Assembly (NCBI GenBank): GCA_963730735.1
Contig: CAVSSX010000007.1
Coordinates: 124,001 to 188,000, forward strand
Origin: CAVSSX01 sp963730735
GTDB taxonomy: Bacteria; Actinomycetota; Acidimicrobiia; Acidimicrobiales; RAAP-2
Reading direction: 5' to 3'
DNA length: 64,000 bases
Of the stretch, positions 26,500 to 34,941 are shown piece after piece; the first letter of the stretch is position 1; each line of letters opens with the position of its first letter. The notes beneath the pieces are model-generated. The model saw only the letters and a list, made by a program, of their open reading frames with translations. It did not search any database and had not been told where the DNA came from. The position numbers were made by a program, and so were the translations under genes.

Positions 26500-27300
26500 C
26501 AGACTGCCTCCTCGAGCCCGAAGTACGCCCGGCGCACCGCCGGCTCCTGGAGCACCCGCTGGGTTTCGCCGCTGGCGATGAGCTGACCGAAGTCCAAGAC
26601 GGCCAGCCGGTCGGACAGCCGGGAGACGATGCCGACGTCGTGCTCGACCAGGACGATGCCCGGGCTCGGGTCGGCCCGCAGGTCGGAGAGGAGGTCGGCC
26701 AGGTCGCCGCGTTCTGAGCCCCCGAGCCCCGAGAACGGCTCGTCGAGCAGCAGGACCATGGGGTCGGTGGCCAGGGCCATGGCCAGCTCGACCAGACGGG
26801 CTTGTCCGAGGGGCAGCGTCGTGACGTCGGCGTCGGCCAAGTGGGTGATGCCCACCTGGCGTAGGTAGTCGCCAGCCTGGCGCTGCGTCCCGCTCTCGGT
26901 GGCGCCCTTGCGGCGCACCCGCCACAGGCCGCCCGAGACCTCCATGGCCACCTGCACGTGCTCGCGCACCGTGAGGTCGGAGAACAGCGTCACCCGCTGG
27001 AACGTCCGGGCCATGCCCAGGCTGGCCCGCTTGTGGACCGGGGACCGCGTGCTCTTCGCGCCCCCCGACGTGCACCCGTCCGTGGCTCGGGCGCAGGAGC
27101 CCCGACATGACGTTCAAGAGGGTGGTCTTCCCGGCGCCGTTGGGACCGATGATGCCCACGATCTCCCCCCGGTGGACCTCGATGCTCACGTCGCTGAGCG
27201 CCCGCAGGCCACCGAACTCCATCGAGACGTCGTCGACCCGCAGCACGTCGTCCGGCTGGCCCGGCGACGACCCCACGACCGTGGTGGAGGCGCCGCTCAT
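26499..27300 (-). CDS. Liv-type ABC transporter ATP-binding protein (LivG-like), importer 2, one frameshift
   Basis: A LivG-type ATPase of 266 residues after removing one base from a six-base run (27061-27066). The 5' part holds Walker A IIGPNGAGKTT; the 3' part holds MARTFQRVTLF, Walker B VLLLDEPFSGLGG and the H-loop LVEHDVGIVSRLSDR. Frames join across GGAKSTRSPVHKRAS. The ATG at 27300 overlaps the permease stop as ATGA. A homopolymer error is the simplest cause, since the operon is otherwise complete. Confidence 0.87.
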
Positions 27301-29345
27301 CGCTCGGCCGCCATCTCGAGGCCGGGGGCGCCCTGGTCCCCGGCCGGGGCCTTCGGCCCGGGTCTCGAACTCAGATGGATCTTGCCCATGGTGGCGTGCC
27401 AGAGGTCGTCGAGCTGCGACATGAAGCCGCGGGGCTCCTTGGCCAGCCCGACCGCACCGAGGCCGAACAGGATCGTCGGCACGTCGGCGATCCACGTGAT
27501 GTGGATGAGGGCGAACGCCGCCGGGATGACCGAGAACGCCAGCCCGGCCAGCATGGCCCCGCGCGGGCCCTTCACCCCGAACGTGACCACGACGGCGACC
27601 CAGACCAGGCCGACGGCCAGGGCCACGTCGGGCACGCCGAGCTGCTGTTCGTCGATGCCCAGCAGCACGCCACCGAGACCGGCGATGCCGCCACCGATGG
27701 CGAAGATGATGGTGCGCATCAGCTTGACGTTGATGCCCAGCCCCTCCGACGACAGCGGGTTGGCCCGGATGGCGGCGTAGGCCCGCCCGAAGCGACCCCG
27801 CCGGAGGTACACGATCAGCCCGGCCAGCACGGCGAACACCACCGCCCCGAGCAGGATCTGACTCCTCGCCTGGTTGAGCCCGAAGAAGGTGATGGTCTCG
27901 AAGGGCACGCCCGAGCTCGGCACGAAGAACGTGATGTTGAAGGCGAACTGCTCACAGAACAGGGCGAACGCCAAGGTGACCAAGGCGAACCCGATCTGGT
28001 CGAGTCGGGAGCCGATGGCCCCGATGACCAGGCCCACGACCATGGCCGCCAGCACGCCGATGATCGCCGCCACGATCAGGTTCGTGCCGTGGGTGCTGGC
28101 CAGCCGGCCGGCGGTGAAGCCGCCGACGGCGGTGAACGACGCCTGGCCCAGGCACAGCACCCCGCCCTCGCCGGTGGCCACCGTGAGGCTCAGGAAGATC
28201 ACCGAGAAGGCCGTCCCGGTGGCGATGACCCCGGTCCAGTAGCCCGAGAAGGCGAACATGGCGATGAGGACCACGGCCACGCCGGCCACCACCTTGAGCA
28301 ACGACTTGCCGATGAACATTGTCGAGAACCGGGGCGCCGGTTTCGGGACGGCGTTGGGCCGCTCGGTCAGCGGCGCCGTGTCGAGGACCTGATCGGTCAG
28401 CCCCAGTGGTACGTCGCCGCCTTCGGCGACCGGGACCCGCCGCTGGGCCGGTGCGCCCTGGACGGCGTCCTGGCGGGCCGTGATCGGCGAGGCGCCGGCG
28501 AGCAGGAGGATGGTGAGGAGGAAGAAGGGCAACGACGGGACCAGGCCGAGGATGACCGTGTTGCCGGCCGGCGTGTACCCGGTGAGCAACGAGGAGGCCA
28601 CCCCGAGCCCGAGACCGGCGATCGACGTGGCGATCAGGCCGCGGAACCGACCGAACAGGGCCACGCTCAGGGCGGCCACCGTGAGCTCGGTGTAGGTGCC
28701 GCTGTCGAGGGTGATGATCGGCGAGAGCAGGATGCCGCCGATCCCGGCGAGGAGCCCGGCCAGCACCCACGAGGTGGCGCCGACCCAGGAGATGTTGATG
28801 CCCCGGCTCGACGCCAGGAGGGGACGGTCGACGACGGCCCGGGTCGCCAAGCCGAGCTTCGTGCGGTCGACCAGTAGGACGAGACCGACCACGCAGATGA
28901 TCGAGCCGATGACCGCGGCCAACTGGTCCCGGGTGGCGGTGACGAAGCCGAGGTGGACCAGCAGCAGGCCGCCCGGGATGATGCCCGGCGCCTGCTGGAC
29001 CTGCTGGTCGGGGAAGATCACCTGCATGAGGGCGGGCAGGGCGACGGCCAGGCCGATGGTGGCCACCACCTGCACGACGAGGTTCGAGCCCTCCATCTGC
29101 CGGAAGACCGTCGCCCAGAGCAACAGCCCGAACAGCGGGGCGATGAGGACGATGGAGAACAGTCCGGCCGCCAGCAGCGACCAGCCGTGGACGGCGACCA
29201 GGTTGTAGAAGAGGTCGGCGATCACGTAGGCGATCGTGCCGGTGGCCAGGTTGAGCACACCGGTGGCGCTGTACGTCAGGGTGATGCTGTTCCCCAAGAT
29301 GGCATAGACGGCGCCGATGACCAGACCGGGGAAGATGTACTCCAT
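27297..29345 (-). CDS. Fused LivH-LivM ABC permease, importer 2
   Basis: A 682-residue fused permease. The LivH-like half (about 1-290) starts MEYIFPGLVIGAVYAILGNS and contains GVLNLATGTIAYVIADL. A hydrophilic linker of about 60 residues is followed by a LivM-like half (about 350-640) with TGEGGVLCLGQASFTAVGG. It has the same fusion layout as importer 1, though the two proteins are clearly diverged. It forms the membrane channel of importer 2. A strong hairpin lies between it and the upstream binding-protein gene. Confidence 0.91.
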   Translation of the reverse strand: MEYIFPGLVIGAVYAILGNSITLTYSATGVLNLATGTIAYVIADLFYNLVAVHGWSLLAAGLFSIVLIAPLFGLLLWATVFRQMEGSNLVVQVVATIGLAVALPALMQVIFPDQQVQQAPGIIPGGLLLVHLGFVTATRDQLAAVIGSIICVVGLVLLVDRTKLGLATRAVVDRPLLASSRGINISWVGATSWVLAGLLAGIGGILLSPIITLDSGTYTELTVAALSVALFGRFRGLIATSIAGLGLGVASSLLTGYTPAGNTVILGLVPSLPFFLLTILLLAGASPITARQDAVQGAPAQRRVPVAEGGDVPLGLTDQVLDTAPLTERPNAVPKPAPRFSTMFIGKSLLKVVAGVAVVLIAMFAFSGYWTGVIATGTAFSVIFLSLTVATGEGGVLCLGQASFTAVGGFTAGRLASTHGTNLIVAAIIGVLAAMVVGLVIGAIGSRLDQIGFALVTLAFALFCEQFAFNITFFVPSSGVPFETITFFGLNQARSQILLGAVVFAVLAGLIVYLRRGRFGRAYAAIRANPLSSEGLGINVKLMRTIIFAIGGGIAGLGGVLLGIDEQQLGVPDVALAVGLVWVAVVVTFGVKGPRGAMLAGLAFSVIPAAFALIHITWIADVPTILFGLGAVGLAKEPRGFMSQLDDLWHATMGKIHLSSRPGPKAPAGDQGAPGLEMAAER

Positions 29346-29394
29346 CGGTTACTACCGCCTTTGCGAGAAGTGACGAATACTGACCGGATCGCGC

Positions 29395-29428
29395 CCGGTG
29401 CCCATGGGAGCGTTCCCATGGGCACCGG
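29395..29428 (-). terminator. Strong hairpin between binding-protein and permease genes, importer 2
   Basis: Perfect 15-nt arms (CCGGTGCCCATGGGA and complement) flank the loop GCGT, 18 nt past the binding-protein stop and 49 nt before the permease ATG. No T tract follows. It probably ends most transcripts or protects the 3' end of binding-protein mRNA, giving excess binding protein. Confidence 0.75.
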
Positions 29429-29446
29429 ACGCACCATCCGTGTGGG

Positions 29447-30691
29447 TTACGGCAGCGGCTTGCTGCAGTAGAACGGCTTGGAGGTCGTGCCGCTGATCTG
29501 CTTCCACTTCCCGTTCTGCACCTGGACGAAGGCCAGGCACGAGGGGGCCGAGGTGTGGAACAGCGGGAAGCTGACCGGCGCCAGGACACCGTTGCCGGTG
29601 TAGTTCTTCAGCGTGTTGGTCGCCGCCGTCAGCGAGGACCGGGTGACCGCCTTGGAACCCAACGCCTGCACCCCACCGGCCAGCAGCGAGGCCGAGGCCC
29701 AGCCGACCAGCGCCTGGAAGTTGTACTCGTCCTTGGGCGCCGTCTTCTTCATGGCCGCCAGGTAGTTCTTCATCCCCGGAGTGGGGACGGTGAACGGCGT
29801 GGTGAAGAAGAAGAAGGTGTAGTTGTTGAGGGCCGACCCGTACTGCTGGGGCAGGTCCTGCTGGTAGTCCGAGCCGTCGCTGACCCAGATGTTCCCCGCA
29901 CCCACCTGGGCCAGGTCCGCCTGGAACTGCGCCTCGGTGCCACCGGCCGCCGAGTCGACGATCGTCGCACCCGAGTTCTTGACCGCCTGGGCGACCGCCA
30001 GCAGCGAGGCGGTGTTGGTCGGGTCCACGTTGTAGTTCGTGTAGACGACCTTGCCACCCGAGGAGTTCACCAGGGCCACCGACGACTTGATGCCGGCGGA
30101 GTCAGCCGGGCTCGGGTCCGACAGCAGGGCGAACTTCGTCTTGCCCTTGGACACCGGGAACTTGATCCCGGCCGTGGTCTTCCCGCTGATCGGGTTCCCG
30201 GTGTAGGAGAAGAAGTTCTTCTTGTCCGCACCGAAGAAGCCGGGCGTGATGCCGAAGGCGTAGACCGGGATGCCGACCGACTGCAGGTACGGCGCCGCAC
30301 TGTCGAAGAGCGGGTCCGAGTCGATCAGGGCCACGGCGCCGTTCTGCACGGCCAGGTGGGCGTTGGCCACCACCTGGCTCGGGCTCGAGGCGTTGTTGTA
30401 GTAGGTCAGGGCGACCTTGTGGCCGTTCAGGCCCCCGTGGCTGTTGACCCATGCCTGCCAGGCCTTCGTGCCCGACGTCAGCGGACCGAACTGGGCACCG
30501 AACTCACCGGTGCTCTCGTTCAGGACGCCGATCTTCAGCGTCGCCGGCGCCGCACTGGCGGCCGACGGAGCGAACGCCAGGCCGGTGACCGAGGCCACCA
30601 GCGCCAGCCCCACCACGCCGCAGCGCGTGACTGCGGCAGTCGAGCTGCCGGCGACTCTGCGCCACAAGTGGCGCGTAGACGTACTCTTCAC
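29447..30691 (-). CDS. ABC transporter substrate-binding protein, importer 2
   Basis: A 414-residue type I periplasmic-binding-fold protein. The signal peptide has LWRR followed by a hydrophobic stretch and ends near PSAASAAPA (about residue 48); there is no lipobox. The mature part begins LKIGVLNESTGEFGAQFGP. It delivers substrate to the fused permease. The start is GTG at 30691 after a seven-base G run. A sigma70-like promoter (30735-30763) and an inverted repeat (30712-30728) lie upstream. Ligand not predictable. Confidence 0.9.
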   Translation of the reverse strand: MKSTSTRHLWRRVAGSSTAAVTRCGVVGLALVASVTGLAFAPSAASAAPATLKIGVLNESTGEFGAQFGPLTSGTKAWQAWVNSHGGLNGHKVALTYYNNASSPSQVVANAHLAVQNGAVALIDSDPLFDSAAPYLQSVGIPVYAFGITPGFFGADKKNFFSYTGNPISGKTTAGIKFPVSKGKTKFALLSDPSPADSAGIKSSVALVNSSGGKVVYTNYNVDPTNTASLLAVAQAVKNSGATIVDSAAGGTEAQFQADLAQVGAGNIWVSDGSDYQQDLPQQYGSALNNYTFFFFTTPFTVPTPGMKNYLAAMKKTAPKDEYNFQALVGWASASLLAGGVQALGSKAVTRSSLTAATNTLKNYTGNGVLAPVSFPLFHTSAPSCLAFVQVQNGKWKQISGTTSKPFYCSKPLP

Positions 30692-30711
30692 AACCCCCCC
30701 TTGGTCTTCAA

Positions 30712-30728
30712 AACCGAATCTTTCGGTT
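30712..30728. promoter_or_regulatory. Inverted repeat in the leader of importer 2
   Basis: AACCGAA-TCT-TTCGGTT, perfect 7-bp arms, lies between the proposed -10 element and the GTG start. It could be an operator that blocks early transcription or a small leader hairpin. Confidence 0.5.
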
Positions 30729-30734
30729 CTATTA

Positions 30735-30763
30735 CTGATATTTCACACCTGCAACAAAGTCAA
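30735..30763 (-). promoter_or_regulatory. Candidate sigma70-type promoter for importer 2
   Basis: On the minus strand TTGACT (-35) is followed after 17 nt by TATCAG (-10), in an A/T-rich stretch unlike the surrounding DNA. The -10 element is about 44 nt upstream of the binding-protein GTG. Confidence 0.55.
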
Positions 30764-30806
30764 GGAACAGTGCAGGTTGCTGTTCCATCCCCCCTCCCTC
30801 GCCGCC

Positions 30807-32042
30807 TCAGGGCAGCGGGTGGGGCGGGGTCGGGTGGCCGAACAGGTCGCATGCGTTCTGCCAACAGATCTTGCGCTGCTCCTCGGTGGTGAGGTCGGCC
30901 AGGTGGCCCTTCAGGAGCGACTGGGTGTTGGGCCACGTCGAGTCCGAGTGCGGGTAGTCCGACTCGACCAGGATGTTGTCGATCCCGATGATGTCCTTGG
31001 TGAGGAAGCCCGACGGGTCGTCGAGGGCGCAGAACCAGAAGTTGCGCCGGAAGACCTCCGAGGTCACCTCGGGCTCGACCCCCAGCTCGTCCTGGCGCAC
31101 GTTCAGGTGGTCGATGCGGTCGATGACCGCCCCCACCCAGCCGATGCCGCCCTCGGACATGCAGATCTTGATGTCGGGGAAGCGGTTGGCCACGCCCGAG
31201 TAGAGCCAGTCGACCGAGGAGGTGAACGAGGAGGCGGCGAACAGGGCGCCGATGACGCCGGTCGGGGCGTCATTGGAGGTGGTGACCGTCTCGCCGGCCG
31301 AGCCCACGTGCAGGCTGATGACCGTCCCGGTCTCGGCACAGGCCTGGAAGAAGGGCTCCCAGTAGCCGCTGTGGATGGTGGGCAGGCCCAGCTTGTGGGG
31401 GGCCTCGGAGAAGGTCACGGCCTTGAAGCCCCGCTCGGCGTTGCGCCGGATCTCCTCGGCCGCCACCACCGGGTCACGCAGCCAGGCGATCTGCTGGGGG
31501 ATGAAGCGGTCGGGGTCGGTGCCGCACCAGGACTCGAGGTGCCAGTCGTTGTAGGCGCGCATGGCGGCGAAGGCCAGCTCCTCGTCGTCGGGCCACAGCG
31601 TCAGGCGCTGGCCCACGAAGCCCGGCAGGAACGAGGGGAAGCAGACCGAGGCCCAGATCCCGTTCAGGTCCATGTCGACCAGGCGGGACTTGGGGTCCCA
31701 CGCCCCCTTGCGCATGTGGTCGAAGCGCGAGGGCTCGAAGGTGTGCTCGTTGCGGGGCCGGCCGGCCACGGCGTTGAAGCCCACGTTGGGCAGCAGCTTG
31801 TCGGTCCACAGCCAGGCCTGGCCACCGTTGTCGGTGTCGACCACCCGGGGGGCCCGGTCGGCGAACTTGGCCGCGAAGCGTCCCTCGAAGATGTCGGGGC
31901 TCTCGACCACGTGGTCGTCGACCGAGATGATGGTGGCCCACAGTTCGGGCGGTTCGGGGTCGGGCAGGAACGTCACCGTGCCCGGGTGGGGGTTCCCGAA
32001 TTCCGATCCCCGCTTGATCAGGTCCTCTGTCGTGATACCCAT
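30807..32042 (-). CDS. ACMSD-like amidohydrolase, cassette copy B
   Basis: A 411-residue amidohydrolase with the same metal-site motifs as copy A (SVDDHVVESPD, SLHVGSAGE, ESDYPHSDSTWP). The protein matches copy A almost exactly from FLPDPEPPELW onward, but its first 22 or so residues differ (GITTEDLIKRGSEFGNPHPG here). The ATG at 32042 follows GAGGGGAG, a different leader from the GTG and AGGAGG of copy A. It presumably catalyses the same reaction under different expression control. Confidence 0.89.
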   Translation of the reverse strand: MGITTEDLIKRGSEFGNPHPGTVTFLPDPEPPELWATIISVDDHVVESPDIFEGRFAAKFADRAPRVVDTDNGGQAWLWTDKLLPNVGFNAVAGRPRNEHTFEPSRFDHMRKGAWDPKSRLVDMDLNGIWASVCFPSFLPGFVGQRLTLWPDDEELAFAAMRAYNDWHLESWCGTDPDRFIPQQIAWLRDPVVAAEEIRRNAERGFKAVTFSEAPHKLGLPTIHSGYWEPFFQACAETGTVISLHVGSAGETVTTSNDAPTGVIGALFAASSFTSSVDWLYSGVANRFPDIKICMSEGGIGWVGAVIDRIDHLNVRQDELGVEPEVTSEVFRRNFWFCALDDPSGFLTKDIIGIDNILVESDYPHSDSTWPNTQSLLKGHLADLTTEEQRKICWQNACDLFGHPTPPHPLP

Positions 32043-32091
32043 AGTTGGTCTCCCCTCGTGCGTCGGGTGCAGCTCGCACCCAGCGCCGTGA

Positions 32092-32868
32092 TCAGTCGAG
32101 CACCTCGGGCTCGGAGCGCAAGAGCTGGCGGACCGCACCGTCGAAGAACACGGGCGGACAGCCCATCTTGAGGCCGGCCTTGATCTGGGCCCGGGCCGCC
32201 GGGGCGATCGCCCGGGGTGTGACGCCGGCCACCATGGTGTCGTACCAGAATTTGCACATGCGCTCGAAGGTGACCGCCTGGTAGCAGGCCTCGCCGATGG
32301 TCCGGCCGGTGACGATGGCCCCGTGGTTGGCCAGCACCACCCCCGTCGCCGTGCCCACCCGCTCGGCCAGCTGGGCCCCGAGCGAGGCCGAGTCGACCAG
32401 GCCGGCGTACTCGTCGACGAAGCGGATGTCGCCGTCGAAGATGCACGAGTTCTGGTGGATGATGTCGGGGGCGATCCCCATGCCGCCCAAGAGCGTGGCG
32501 TAGTAGGGGTGGCCGTGGACGATCACCTTGGCGTCGGGCCGGGCCCGGTGCAGCTCGGTGTGGATGAACACCGCCGCCGTCACGTCCCAGCGTCCCTCGA
32601 GCAGCTCGCCGCCCTCGGCCACCCGGGCGATGTCGCTCGCCTGGGTCTCCTCCCACCAGATCCCCCAGGGATTGCACCACAGGTTGGTGGTGCCCTCCTC
32701 GACCCAGGTGATGTGGCCCGAGAGGTTCTCCTGCCAGCCGGCGTGGGCCAGGATCCGCAGGGCGCAGGCCAGTTCCTGGCGGACGCTCAGCTCCCGGCCG
32801 ATCCCCTTGACCGGGCGGCGCTCGGCCGGGGTGGGGCGTTCCTCGGTCACCGTCGACGCATTGGTCAT
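32092..32868 (-). CDS. Class II aldolase/adducin family protein, cassette copy B
   Basis: A 258-residue class II aldolase-fold protein, identical to copy A except Asn for Asp at residue 3 and Ala for Thr at residue 15. It keeps HGHPYYATLLGG and VLANHGAIVTG metal-site motifs. It is transcribed first in its cassette, with the amidohydrolase 49 nt downstream. The 16-mer candidate operator is preserved 43 nt upstream (32911-32926). Confidence 0.9.
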   Translation of the reverse strand: MTNASTVTEERPTPAERRPVKGIGRELSVRQELACALRILAHAGWQENLSGHITWVEEGTTNLWCNPWGIWWEETQASDIARVAEGGELLEGRWDVTAAVFIHTELHRARPDAKVIVHGHPYYATLLGGMGIAPDIIHQNSCIFDGDIRFVDEYAGLVDSASLGAQLAERVGTATGVVLANHGAIVTGRTIGEACYQAVTFERMCKFWYDTMVAGVTPRAIAPAARAQIKAGLKMGCPPVFFDGAVRQLLRSEPEVLD

Positions 32869-32910
32869 GAGAAACCCTCCCCCTCCCCACCAGCTTGCGC
32901 TGTTCGAAGA

Positions 32911-32926
32911 CTACCGATCGTTTGGT
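32911..32926. promoter_or_regulatory. Candidate operator RCCAAACGNTYGKTAG, site 4
   Basis: The minus strand reads ACCAAACGATCGGTAG, identical to site 2. It is part of the duplicated block, which ends 10 nt beyond it, so it is not independent evidence for the motif. Confidence 0.5.
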
Positions 32927-33010
32927 CGGCTCGCAATGCCCTGCACGGACTGGGTTGCGACCGTAGTGCGGCCGGGTCGCCGCTGCTGGCGACCTGGCCA
33001 CACCGTCGCC

Positions 33011-33838
33011 TCACCAGGCCGGATAGAGGTCCCGCTGGCGGGCGAGGTCCTGGGCCGACACGTTGGTGCCGTCCAGCTCGTCGGCGTCCGGCGACGTCGC
33101 CAACCACACCACCGCCTTGCCGATGGCCGCCGCCGGCGCACCGGTCGAGTGGTCGAGGCCGTCGGCCACCGACTGGTTGCGCTCGGTGCTCACGTAGCCC
33201 GGGTCGACGTTGAAGGTCCGCAACCCGGTGCCGGCGAACTCCACCTTCAGGTGGGGGACCAGACGGTGGCCGGCCGCCTTGCCGATGGCGTAGCCGAGGC
33301 CCCACCCGCCGGAGCCGGCCGGCGCCGGCGGGTCGGTGTAGGCGGCGCCCGAGCCCATGGTCATGATCGTCCCGCTCCCCCGCTCGAGCATGCCCGGGAG
33401 GGCCATCTTGGTCAGCACCAACTGGGCGATGACGTGCGCTTCGAGGAAGTTCACGTACGCCTCGATCGGCGTGTCGACGATGAGGTCCATCATCCCCGGC
33501 CCGACGTAGCGACCGTTGTGCAGCAACACGTCGATCGGACCCCAACGCTCGAGGGCGGTGGCCATCCCGGCGCCGACCGAGGCCCGGTCGAGCAGGTCCA
33601 TCGGGATCAACAGGGCGCGCTGACCGGCGGCCTCGATCAACTCGGCCGTCTCCTGCAGGGAGCCCGGCAGCGGCCGCGTGTCGGACTCGTGCACGGTCAC
33701 CGAGTGCTCCCGGGACTCGCCCGGATTCACCGTCCGGGCGGTGATCACCACATCGAACCCCGCCTCGGCGAAGGCCACCGAGCAGGCCTTCCCGATGCCC
33801 CGACTGGCCCCCGTAACGAATGCGATCTTTGCCGGCAT
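33011..33838 (-). CDS. SDR-family oxidoreductase, atypical
   Basis: A 275-residue SDR with TGASRGIGKA at the cofactor site. Two points are unusual: the NNAG position reads LLHNGRYVG, and the catalytic Tyr-Lys pair sits in GYAIGK after an extended insertion (AAYTDPPAPAGSGG). The fold and NAD(P) binding are secure, but the substrate group probably differs from the other three SDRs here. It lies 173 nt upstream of the aldolase copy B start on the strand map and has the LLM gene upstream. Confidence 0.85.
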   Translation of the reverse strand: MPAKIAFVTGASRGIGKACSVAFAEAGFDVVITARTVNPGESREHSVTVHESDTRPLPGSLQETAELIEAAGQRALLIPMDLLDRASVGAGMATALERWGPIDVLLHNGRYVGPGMMDLIVDTPIEAYVNFLEAHVIAQLVLTKMALPGMLERGSGTIMTMGSGAAYTDPPAPAGSGGWGLGYAIGKAAGHRLVPHLKVEFAGTGLRTFNVDPGYVSTERNQSVADGLDHSTGAPAAAIGKAVVWLATSPDADELDGTNVSAQDLARQRDLYPAW

Positions 33839-33946
33839 GTTCCGTCCCCTCCCTCGCTCAGTGTTGCCTGTGCTCGCGCCGCTGCCCCTCCGGAGTCCCC
33901 CCGGCTCGGTCGGGTCCGGGGCCCGAGCCCCGACGACGCGTTCGTC

Positions 33947-34816
33947 TCACCCCGGGGGCGACAGCCCCACCAGCTCGGCGAACGCTTCCAGCTGTTCCAC
34001 GAAGTGTGTGGCCGACGTGTGCACGAACGGCACCGTCATGACCGTGGCCCCGGCCGTCGTCCAGGTGTCGATGGACGCCGTGCAGGCGTCGGGGTCACCG
34101 ATCGGATCGAAGCCCTCGCCCGGCGAGACACCGATGTCGAAGCCGGCCGGGAGGTCGTGGGAGGCCAGCATGGCCGTGAGCTCGGTCGGCGACGGGCCCC
34201 GGTGGGCGGCGGGTGGCGGTGCCCACCCGTCGCCGAACTCGATGGCCCGGAGGAACGACCGCGTGGAGTGACCGCCGATCCAGATCGGGACCCGGGCCTG
34301 CACGGCGTGGGGATCGACGACCAGGTCCTCGTAGTCGAAGTACGTGCCGTGGTACGTCACCTGACGCCGGGACAGGCTGGCCCGGAGGGCGGCCAGGGCG
34401 TCGTCGGCCCGGGCGCCACGGTCCGAGAACGACGCCCCGAGCGCGTCGAACTCGGCCTCCACGTTGCCGACGCCCAGGCCGAGGGTCAGCCGGCCCCCCG
34501 AGAGCACGTCGACCGTTCCGTAGCTCTTGGCCAGAGCCAGTGGGTGGTGGAGGCCCAGGATCAGCACGTAGGTGACGAAACGGATGTGCTCGGTCGACGC
34601 CGAGAGAAAACCGAACGTGGCCACCGGGTCCCAGAACGGCATCGAGCCGTAGGCCGTGCCGTCGGGCACGGCCACGTGTTCCGAACACGTCATGTGGGCG
34701 TACCCCAGGCGATCGGCCGCCTGGGCGATCCGGGTCAGGTCCTTCGGGCTGGCCCCGGCCTCCCAGGACGCCGGGTTCGAGTACGTGACGATGGGTGAGC
34801 CGAGACCGAACCGCAT
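33947..34816 (-). CDS. LLM class oxidoreductase, F420-dependent type
   Basis: A 289-residue luciferase-like protein. The opening MRFGLGSPIVTYSNPASWE, MTCSEHVAVP and GGRLTLGLGVGNVEAEF are typical of the F420-dependent LLM group common in actinomycetes (residue-level cofactor proof is not possible here). It probably performs a hydride-transfer redox step. It precedes the SDR gene at 33011 by 108 nt and may share its transcript. Confidence 0.85.
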   Translation of the reverse strand: MRFGLGSPIVTYSNPASWEAGASPKDLTRIAQAADRLGYAHMTCSEHVAVPDGTAYGSMPFWDPVATFGFLSASTEHIRFVTYVLILGLHHPLALAKSYGTVDVLSGGRLTLGLGVGNVEAEFDALGASFSDRGARADDALAALRASLSRRQVTYHGTYFDYEDLVVDPHAVQARVPIWIGGHSTRSFLRAIEFGDGWAPPPAAHRGPSPTELTAMLASHDLPAGFDIGVSPGEGFDPIGDPDACTASIDTWTTAGATVMTVPFVHTSATHFVEQLEAFAELVGLSPPG

Positions 34817-34941
34817 TGACCCTCGCCTTTCACGATGTGCCGGACCCGCGCGCGCTGGCCGGCGCCGCCGATCCCCTGAGAGCGGTCATGTTCCTTGATC
34901 GACGACACCGGCGCAACCGGGCCCGTCGACCGGTCCGGTGC

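Larger units (their letters stand above)
30782..32936. repeat. Duplicated aldolase-amidohydrolase cassette, copy B
   Basis: About 2.16 kb nearly identical to 9698-11880. Copy B lies downstream of nothing obvious on its own strand and abuts the importer 2 promoter. It differs from copy A mainly in the 86-nt patch 31974-32059 around the amidohydrolase start. The near-identity of synonymous positions points to recent duplication or continuing gene conversion. Confidence 0.92.
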
